Part shown: positions 56,573-64,000 of the stretch, in pieces | How the letters are laid out: each line of letters begins with the position of its first letter | Position numbering within the stretch: position 1 is the first letter of the stretch | DNA from: Zarea fungicola | Lineage: Eukaryota; Ascomycota; Sordariomycetes; Hypocreales; Cordycipitaceae | DNA length: 64,000 bases | Assembly: GCA_900169235.1 (NCBI GenBank) | Contig: FWCC01000082.1 | Location: forward strand, 62,001 to 126,000 | Direction of reading: 5' to 3' | Notes under the pieces: model-generated | Told to the model about the DNA's origin: nothing | The model's input: the letters and a program-made list of their open reading frames with translations, nothing else | The model's database searches: none | Position numbers and translations under genes: made by a program

Positions 56573-57700
56573 CTAATGTTGAATCTTGGAGAAGCAGTCA
56601 TCTAGAGCCTTGTAAAAAGGCTTGGAGTTCTCCACCCAGGGAAGATGGCCAGCGTTGGGGATAGAAGCTAGGCTGCTGCCCTTGATGCCCTTGTTAATAG
56701 CCTGGGACATTACCAGCGGGCATGGAATGTCGGACTCTCCAGCAATGAGACACGTGCGTGCTTTGACATGTCCAAGGTTGGCGTTGGCTGGTGCAGGGCT
56801 CGCAGCGTCCTCGGGAGTGTTCCAGGTGTTCGCAAAGAGGCTGGGCAGAGGGCCCTTGGACAGAGCGGGAACCCACTTCTTCCACCCGGCAATGTCATGA
56901 AAGTAAACTTGGGTCAAAATCTCAATGTCTTTAAGGAACTCGGCATCATCTTTAGGGTAGCTAGGGCTCTTGGGGTCGGAAAGTGTGCCAATCATGTTGA
57001 CGGCGTCAGTAAAGTTGAAGTCCGAATTGCGCTCCTCCAGCTTTCCTAGGAGGTCCATTTGGGTCTGGCTGGCGTCAAAGTCGCCCAAGCAGGCATCGAG
57101 GAGGATAAGGTCCGAGACCTTCTCAGGGTAGTTTTCAGCATAGAGAAGCGCCATTGTGCTAGACCAGCAGTGACCCAGCATGACAATAGTCTTGAGGTCA
57201 AGAAGAGAGCGCAGGGCCTCCACATCGGCCACCATGTCAAGAGTAGACATGGAGTGGGCCGGGTCAGCGGGCTGTTGCGAGGGAGAAGTTCCTCGGGGAA
57301 CGAAGCTGATGAAGTTGTATTTGTCGTGTAGGGGCCTCAGTCCGTCAATAATGTAACCCGAGCCGATCCCCCAAGGAGCAGGGGCCACAATGATGGGCGG
57401 TCCACATGCATGAATATTTCCAGCCTGGACGATCTCGATAGATAAGCCGTTTAGCTGCACCGTACAGTTACCACCGCGCTTGATGTCGAAAGGGAGATGA
57501 CATGGAGCCGGTGCAGCTGGAGGGGGTGGATGGGGAGCAGAGCATGCAGAGGTGGCAGCACTGAGTGTGCTGAACGAAACTGCAGCCGCAGCAACTGAAA
57601 ATAGAGAAAGCTAAACTCAATGCTTTCGTGTCAGCCTTTGGTCTTCTTACTAGATAATCCACTAGATGATCCTTTCTTGTAACAAGTTGGGACATACCAT
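56573..57700 (-). CDS. Secreted alpha/beta hydrolase (peptidase S33-like) with a Cys at the nucleophile position
   Basis: Minus-strand exons 57698-57700 (only the ATG) and 56573-57610 (346 aa). Removing the 87-base intron (donor GTATGT, branch GGCTGAC, acceptor TTTAG) joins the ATG to LSLFSVAAAAVSFSTLSA, a good signal peptide, then a Pro-rich PHPPPPAAPAP linker. The catalytic body resembles proline-iminopeptidase-type hydrolases: the oxyanion region APWGIGSGYI, the nucleophile elbow MLGHCWSSTMALLYAENYP, the acid in AGESD, and the His in NAGHLPW. The family normally has Ser in the elbow (GHSWGG or GGSWGS); here it is Cys, with a neighbouring Ser two residues on. It could be a Cys-dependent hydrolase, or catalytically altered. 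The start exon is inferred. Confidence 0.8.
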
Positions 57701-58524
57701 GATCAAGTAGCTAAATGAGTGACAAAGTCGGTGATAAAACAACAAGTAACGAGTGACCTGCAATAGCTATGAAGAACAAGTGCAATGCATTGAAAGACTT
57801 CCTAATGGTTCAGAGGCTGCCAAATGCTGCGATATAAATACCAGTTAGAGTACGGAGCATTCGCATCCACCCTTGCATCCCCATGGCAAGACCCAAGTAT
57901 CTGGTATCGCAATACATATTTGAATACGAATCAATTTGTGGAAAAACTTCAATGCAAGAGCAGAAGTGGGACAACGGTTACAGATAGTAACGTCAGCAGT
58001 GGCGTAATAGACCAGGTGGGCCAGCTTACCCTCAGCGCGGTTGCAATTTCTCAACCCATTGAGTGGCAGTTATAGCATGCTAGTTATAGCTCGGGCACTT
58101 CAGACCCGAATCCATGGTATAGTCTTTGTCATATCAGCTTCTTTCTTGGTAAAACTACTCTGTCCTACCAGTGGCTATTATTACAGCCCTACGGCTCTGG
58201 CTTCCCAGCCTCTCTTGGGTCTCCTTGTCTTCTACTTGCACAATGGTAAATACTTGGGCAGACCTTGACAATCATCATGGTAGCTGCTTAGATTACTATT
58301 GAAGAGCTTTCATCTATTGTATTTGGCAGTCACAAATAGTTCTTGCCAGCCCGCATCCACCAGCGCATTGCATCGGATCACAGCGCAGCGCATTGCCTCC
58401 GCAGGGCATTTCTGTAGGTCAAACAGAATAAAATGATAATAATTAATGCCTACTATGGCTAGTCACGTTTAGCGTGGAAATCGAGCAGGATGTCCGCGTA
58501 CCATCGCCATAGGGCGGCATCCTC
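57701..58524. other. Intergenic between two minus-strand genes
   Basis: No gene is supported. It comprises the promoter of the alpha/beta hydrolase on the left and the 3' flank of the DUF2306 gene on the right. Confidence 0.5.
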
Positions 58525-59686
58525 TTACTTATTCGTGTCGCCGCATTCATCCTCGGCCGCACAACGCTCCGCGTCTCCAATCGAATCAACCTCAAGAGTA
58601 GGTTTCTGTGGATTTTTGAACCCGGCATCAACCTGGCGTTGATATGAAATCTTCCTCAGACGCAAGGTCTCGCCTGGTGTAAGCTGAAGCTATTTCATCA
58701 TCATTAGCAATGAACTCTTTGATCACCATTTTTATCAACTTAATCAACTGATCAACTTACATAAAACTCAACACCAATAGCGTGGATGGCCAGTGCAACC
58801 CACACAGCCATGCCAAAACTGACATCCAAGGCGGCACTCTGATGCTCCCGCCCCGCCGAATTCAGGTCCGCCTTGACCATGACCCAGGCATCTAGATTCA
58901 CGCAATCGGGATACGACTGCAGCATGATTTCCTTGCTGAGATATGTCGCCAGCTCACGACAGGCTTTTGCTTCAAAGTATGGCTTTGAGCTATCGGAGAT
59001 GATGCCAGCAGCGAGAGACATGATGATTCGGACAGTGATGATGCTTCCGGCCTATACATGGTCTTTGTTAGCATGGAACTCTCGGATGTTTGGAAGGGGA
59101 TGTTTGGAAGGGAGAAGCGCACATAAAACCACGCCCTCAGCATCCACGCACGATGCTGATCGATCCGCAACCTCTTAATGTACACATACGCCAACCCCAA
59201 CGAGCCGACAAACATTATCGCCAACACGCCCACGGCGCCTTGTATCGACAGCCCGCCCCCAAACGCCACCGGCGCAATCATGATGGCGCCTGCCACCCCG
59301 ACGAGGCCCAGCAGGATCGTGACGTACCCATTCACCCGATGAAACAAAATCACGCGGTGCCGGATAAAGGGGACAAACTGCACGCAGGCCAGTATGCCGG
59401 CGGGTACAATGGTGTACAGGTGCATCTTGATGCCGACACGGTAGAGGGTGAATGCCGTGTACCAGTAGCACTCGCCGACGGCGGCGTGGTTGGCGCTGTC
59501 GTGGGGTGAGCAAAACACGCCTGAAAAGTTGAGGAACATGAGGCGGGCGAGGCAGAAGCCGAGCATGCCGCCGGAGAAGATGAACCAGAGGACAAAGTTG
59601 TAGCCTTTTGCGAAGCCAATGGGGTTGTAGAGCTTGCGCGCCATGGCCACGAAGCGATTTCGAGGTGGTTTCTGTGAGACGACCAT
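58525..59686 (-). CDS. DUF2306 multi-pass membrane protein
   Basis: Minus-strand exons 59123-59686, 58761-59051 and 58525-58689 (339 aa). The frame begins MVVSQKPPRNRF and MARKLYNPIGFAKGYNFVLWFIFSGG (residues ~16-40), the usual start of fungal DUF2306 proteins. Several hydrophobic segments follow: VLWFIFSGGMLGFCLARLMF, a stretch around IVPAGILACVQFVPF, VTILLGLVGVAGAIMI, and AVGVLAIMFVGSLGLAYVYI. HRAWMLRAWFY before exon 2 is a conserved loop. Exon 2 has a further helix (VSFGMAVWVALAIHAIGVEFY). The third exon adds a hydrophilic tail with QLTPGETLRLRK. Function of the family is unknown; it is likely a plasma or internal membrane protein. Confidence 0.88.
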
Positions 59687-60410
59687 GATGAGTACTTGCA
59701 AGAGCCCAGGTCGTGTGATCTATTCAAGAAACTGGGCTTGTTTGTTTAATGCACGTCAGGTATAGTGGGAAGAAGTTTGGGATCACACAAGGCATCTACG
59801 AATTCAAGGGAGACGTCCTTGAGTTTATATCTTGTCCTTGACAATCGTGTAAGTCATTACTCTGTTTTAAGTTGGACATTAGTTAGTGTCTAAAAGTAGC
59901 TACTCCTATTGGCTCTCGCATTGCTATTGCTTTTCTGGGCTAGCCTGGCCGATCGTATGTCTTGCTAGTGGCTTGTCACCACGAAGTCGTCAGCTTCAGC
60001 CGCACGTCTTCTCCCATCACAAACACATTGGATATCCACTCTCGGTTTGGCTAATGATTCAACGCGAGTAAATACCAGAACGCGACTAGGGCTTAAGAAT
60101 TGTCTCTCACTATGCGTAAAATGCCAATTTTATCCTGTGTGAGCCAGGAGTACTAGTATCAACTGTGGCATGCCGGGTATAGGTTGCAGCACGATCTAAG
60201 ACGTCAAGTTGCAGCTGCCTCGCACATCGTATCTCGCATTACGTCCTCGCGTTCGCAAGACGTCGGTTTCAATTAAATGCGGCACTGGTAAGTGCGTACG
60301 TCTTTCTGTGCAGGATAACAGACCGAGAAAATATGAGATTTGTAGGACTCCAAGAAAAAGAAAAGAAAAAAAAAAACAGGAGTAATCATGTTCATATGTT
60401 TAAAGCTGCT
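59687..60410. other. Intergenic between DUF2306 gene and Zn2Cys6 gene
   Basis: No gene is supported. It holds the DUF2306 promoter (left) and the 3' flank of the minus-strand regulator, including an A-rich tract around 60355-60376. Confidence 0.5.
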
Positions 60411-62272
60411 TCACCAAACCATAGCCTTGACCAAGTCATCCCATTGCGCAGTCTCCTTATTAAACTTAAAAAACAGCGTCGAGTTTCGCTCCGCCCCTTC
60501 TGGTTGCACATCCAACGAGCGAAGCCGCTGCTCTTCCGCAATCACCTCTGGTCCGAGGTCTTCCACAGTACCACTCGTGAGGTCGTCCAGTCCCAGTCCT
60601 TCTTCCTCGAGCCGGATGAGAATCTCTGCATACTTGTAGCCCGAATCCCCTTGCCAGACCCCCTCATCAAACGAAACCGCAAGCATGAGCGCCATGCACC
60701 GCCGCCTTAGCGACGGACTGCGACAGAGCATTGCCGTTTTGAAAATGGGAAACAGGAGCGACATGTTGAGGTGAAATTCCCTGAAGCCCCCAGTCGGAGG
60801 AAATAATGTCCGTGATGTTGCCGCCGCGTCTGCACCATAGACTATCCCTTCCACCATGGTGATGATGGCCTCAAAGTCAGCCAGGAAAAAGTCGTACACC
60901 ATCTCATCCATGCACAGGCAGCAGGAGAGCAGAATATGCAGCATCAGGCTATTCAGCCACAGAATCTGCTGGGCATGCGGCAGCACGGCCACGGAATGAA
61001 GCGCATTCGGAACGCCCGAGAGCGCGTATTCCTCCCTGAAGCGCCGCAGCTCGTCCTCTAGGTCCTGCAGCTCCGTGTACAGGGACACGGGCGTCTCGTC
61101 GTCGCGCGCGAACCGCAGAGGGTCCGTCTTGGTCCGGAAGAAATTGAAAGCTCGGCCGAGCAGACTGGTCAGCGTCTTGTCTGCTTGGACGTACCAGGGC
61201 GCGTTGGCAAGCTTGAGGGTGGCTAGGCGGTTCATGTCTGTGTGTAGCGTGCGCTGGGTGAGAAACATGGTGGCTTGGACGTCGAGTTTTGAAAAGGCGA
61301 GAATGAGGTCGTCGTCGACTAGATGTAAAACACCACGTATTAGACCATTGCTTATGCCGAATAATGAAGTTTTTTTTTTTTTTTTTTATAAAATACGCAC
61401 CTTTTGCAGAATTAGCCTCCATAATAGTCATCCCATGCTCTAAATGACGAAGCGCAATGGCTGGCTTATTCGCCCTCAGCTCAAAACACGCACACAGCAG
61501 GGCGCAGAGCAAGGTGCTGTTGACAAGACAGTCACCACCACTGCCACCACCGCCACCGTCATTGCCTTGGGTGATGAGATGTCGCACGCCGCGGATACAC
61601 TTGTCATAATGCCGCAGCGCAAGCGTCTTATCCGGTCGTGGCACAGCCGGGGTCGTCACACTTTGCTCCTCCTCCTCCTCCCTTCCATTGACGAGTCCCA
61701 CCACCGCGCCAAAGGCCACGGCCGCGTGGCAAATCGCCGGCTCCTGGCAGATAGCCTGGAGCAGCAGCGCCTTGAAGGCGGGACGGGCCGCGTCGCCGAC
61801 GATGCCGTCCACGAGCCGGTACCGAAAGGCGTCGAGGTAGGTCACGTCCCGCGCCTCCAGGCCGGCGGTGATGCTGGCCAAAGATGGGCGAGGGCCAAAG
61901 TGGGAGAGGGTGAGCGGCGCCTTGAATGTAAATGGTGCCTCGGCAACACGGCGGCGGCGTCCGGTGCTGCTGCTGCCATCTTGAGCTCTTACGCAGTGGC
62001 GGTTGGCTTTGGTACAGTTGATGCAGATGGGTAAACCTTCATCGCATCGAATTTTGCGTAATCTAGTAAAAGGTTTACGGCCAAAATTAGTTGATCTTTT
62101 TTCCAAAAAAAAAAAAAAATCCTTTGCAGAGTTGTCGGTTCGTAAGAGGATGAGAGACTCACTTGCAAGTCTGGCAGCCAAACTTGGTCAGTGAATATGG
62201 CTGTTTCTGGCGAGGAGGCCGTTTCTTTGCCAGGATCAGGCTTTTCAAGTCGGAGTTGTTTGAATGCGACAT
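60411..62272 (-). CDS. Zn2Cys6 transcription factor (Fungal_trans_2 type), zinc cluster split by an intron
   Basis: Minus-strand exons 62163-62272, 61401-62062 and 60411-61318 (559 aa). Exon 1 gives MSHSNNSDLK and ends in FGCQTCK. Splicing joins LRKIRCDEGLPICINC, so Cys33, 36, 43, 50, 53 and 60 show exact CX2CX6CX6CX2CX6C spacing. The body (HYDKCIRGVRHLITQ; LLCACFELRANKPAIALRHLEHG; later GYKYAEILIRLEEEG) resembles fungal factors with a C-terminal regulatory domain. Both introns contain long homopolymers: 18 A (sense) at 61370-61387 and 15 T (sense) at 62105-62119. Its target is unknown. Confidence 0.88.
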
Positions 62273-62706
62273 GTGCTTCTCTGTCAAATCTTTTCGACGA
62301 CACAAATATTCTCCTGCTTTGGTTTTGTTGGCTTGGTGTAGGAGACGTATATGCAGGGTATGGAATGCGAGTCGTCGTGGGGGCTGACGGGGCGGCTGAA
62401 AAGGGCTTGTGGTAAGGCTGGCGACGGGACAGCCTCCCGAGCCAATTCAAAATCCTGTCCGAAAAGTTGAACAAGAACCAATGAAAGGAATTATGAAGGA
62501 ATCATGAAGAATCATGAAAGAAATCTCGCGTGGCATTACTCATTGTTGGACTACATCCTGTTTGATATACATGTTTTGCATCAAAAAAGTCAAAACGCCT
62601 TGCCAACCTATAAATCATCTCGTATATGTGCGTGTTTGCTTCGTCTTCACCGCCCGTGACAATACAACTTCAACAAGACAAAGGAAAAGCAAATCGTCAG
62701 CAAATC
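62273..62706. other. Intergenic between the Zn2Cys6 factor and the RING protein gene
   Basis: No gene is supported. It holds the promoter of the minus-strand regulator (left) and the 3' flank of the minus-strand RING gene (right). Confidence 0.5.
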
Positions 62707-64000
62707 TTACAATCGTGGCACGTCCGTATCCATGCCAGAGGATCTCCTTCTCTCCTGCATCATCGGCATCGGCTCTCCTCCGCTGTCTCTACGTATGCCG
62801 CCAGCACCGGCCGCTGTTCCTGCGGTATTGTTAGCCGCCCTGATGCGCCCTTCCTCCCTGCTTCGGTTCAGCAGCCAGTTGACGTGCATTCGGATCATGT
62901 TGATGTTGTTGCGCAGCTCCGTCACCTCTTCGCGGATGGGCATGACCTGATTGAGGGTCCACATGCTCTGCCTCGCCTCTAGGTGCGTCAGGTTCTGGTG
63001 CACCTCCTCGAAGCCGGCGTCGAGGTCCTGCATGGTGCGGCTGTCGCTAATGGCCGAGTCGCCGGCAATGCCTGTACCGTGGGCACTGCTGCCAAGACCG
63101 TTGCTGCTGGCACCGCCGCCGAATCGTCGAGTGGTGGACAGGTCGTCGAGCTTCTTTGTCATCTCCTCGTGCTTGGCCTCGAGGTCGCGCATCTGGCTGC
63201 TCAGGTCGGCGTATGACTGGATGACATTGCGCTGAGAGCGGATGATGATGCCAGAGGGCGTATCGGGGTGGAAAGCGCAGCAAAAGGTGTGGGTGCTGAT
63301 CTGACCGCGCATAAGGCGGACGGGGCAGCCGAGGTTTTGATACGGGCAGCCGACCTCGACACCGTCGCACTCGAGGTCGCGGTGGGCCTCCATTTGCGAC
63401 CGCTCGACCATGTCCCAGCAGGCCTCGCACCTCGTCTTGCTCTTGGCGCAGGACAAGAGGTGCAGTTCCGAGTCGACCTCTTCAATCTTTTCCAGGCAGG
63501 CCGCGCAGGTTGTTTCCTTGTGGTGGCAGAGGTCGTCGGTGGGCTTCAGGGCCAGCTTTTTGGTGCAGTCCTTGTCGGGGCAGTAGTATTCTCGATAGCG
63601 GCACTCGGCGGAGGCGTGCTTCTCGATCAATTCCCTGCGCAGCTCCTTTGTGCAGCCTCGGTTGGTGTAGGGACACTTGACCACGAGAGCATTGAGCTGC
63701 GTGCGAATGAGCCTTGCGGCACTGAAGCAGTCGGTCCAGAACAAGGGCTCTCGGTCAATGGGGCAGGCTGTGCCTGATGGGCTCGAGGCGATGCTTCGTC
63801 GAATGCATCGGTAGCAAAATGTGTGATCGCAGGGTGTCGTGACGGGGTCGACGAGGGGGTCGTGGCAGATTGGGCAGAGCAGATTGGTGTCGGGCTCGGC
63901 GACATACGTCAACGAGTACATGTCAAAGATGCCCTGTCCTCCGTGGCGCTTGGGTATGTCGAGCGATGACTTGTGCGGTGGCAGCAAAGGTCCGGAGCGT
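62707..64000 (-). CDS. RING/TRAF-type zinc finger protein (5' end outside window)
   Basis: The minus-strand frame is open from the right edge to a TAG at 62707-62709, about 430 residues. Near the start is a RING domain (LLCPICHDPLVDP, PCDHTFCYRCI, TACPIDREPL) whose last ligand is Asp rather than Cys (C3HC3D). It is followed by repeated Cys/His-rich TRAF-like zinc fingers (CPYTNRGCTKEL; CRYREYYCPDKDC; CEACWDMVERSQMEAH). Coiled-coil helices follow (MRDLEAKHEEMTKKLDDL), and a low-complexity tail ends in Arg-rich segments. Such proteins act as E3 ubiquitin ligases or signalling scaffolds. No start codon is certain because the gene continues off the window. Confidence 0.85.
   Translation of the reverse strand, partial: RSGPLLPPHKSSLDIPKRHGGQGIFDMYSLTYVAEPDTNLLCPICHDPLVDPVTTPCDHTFCYRCIRRSIASSPSGTACPIDREPLFWTDCFSAARLIRTQLNALVVKCPYTNRGCTKELRRELIEKHASAECRYREYYCPDKDCTKKLALKPTDDLCHHKETTCAACLEKIEEVDSELHLLSCAKSKTRCEACWDMVERSQMEAHRDLECDGVEVGCPYQNLGCPVRLMRGQISTHTFCCAFHPDTPSGIIIRSQRNVIQSYADLSSQMRDLEAKHEEMTKKLDDLSTTRRFGGGASSNGLGSSAHGTGIAGDSAISDSRTMQDLDAGFEEVHQNLTHLEARQSMWTLNQVMPIREEVTELRNNINMIRMHVNWLLNRSREEGRIRAANNTAGTAAGAGGIRRDSGGEPMPMMQERRRSSGMDTDVPRL

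Noticed and set aside
1..64000. tRNA, rRNA, CRISPR arrays, intact transposons or retroelements
   Set aside because: No B-box-like GGTTCGANTCC, rRNA stretch, spaced direct repeats or transposase/reverse transcriptase motifs were seen when reading both strands; a profile search was not possible.

Overview
This window is nuclear DNA from a filamentous ascomycete (Pezizomycotina). The short introns support this: most are 48-115 bases, with GTRNGT-like donors, CTRAY branch sites and YAG acceptors. So does the gene content: several Zn2Cys6 regulators, a bZIP/DUF3425 regulator, DUF2306 and Spo22/Zip4 proteins, and a fungal-type xanthine dehydrogenase with a Cys/Gly-rich linker. A Sordariomycete, perhaps Hypocreales, seems likely from the feel of the proteins, but this was not tested. 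No tRNA, rRNA, CRISPR array or intact transposon was recognised. For spliced genes the coordinates give the whole span, and exons are listed in the evidence.

1-19.4 kb is a dense housekeeping and regulatory block. It holds the 3' end of an unidentified gene, a kynurenine aminotransferase with an apparent mitochondrial leader, xanthine dehydrogenase, an AcuM/Rds2-type gluconeogenesis regulator with an 18-nt microexon in its zinc cluster, a Spo22/Zip4 meiotic TPR protein, and on the minus strand a Zn2Cys6 regulator.

19.4-30.7 kb contains no gene I can support. It lies only upstream of the Zn2Cys6 regulator, because the gene on its other side (the Ufd2 E4 ubiquitin ligase) ends towards it. It therefore looks like an unusually long 5' regulatory or noncoding-RNA region.

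30.7-38 kb holds Ufd2, a bZIP/DUF3425 factor and a divergently transcribed short-chain dehydrogenase (SDR).

38-58 kb is sparse and accessory-like. Nearly every gene I can build there has a secretion signal: an alpha-carbonic anhydrase, a GH17-like glycoside hydrolase, three small Cys-containing proteins and an alpha/beta hydrolase whose nucleophile position is Cys. A Zn2Cys6 factor and an SDR interrupted by an in-frame TAA lie among them. Two of the small proteins become Cys-complete only after splicing.

58-64 kb returns to ordinary genes: a DUF2306 membrane protein, another Zn2Cys6 regulator and the 3' part of a RING/TRAF-like protein that runs off the right edge.

The features most worth checking are the run of secreted-protein genes at 39-58 kb, the 11-kb gene-free region, the interrupted SDR, the Cys-nucleophile hydrolase and the micro-exon Cys-rich gene at 43.9 kb.
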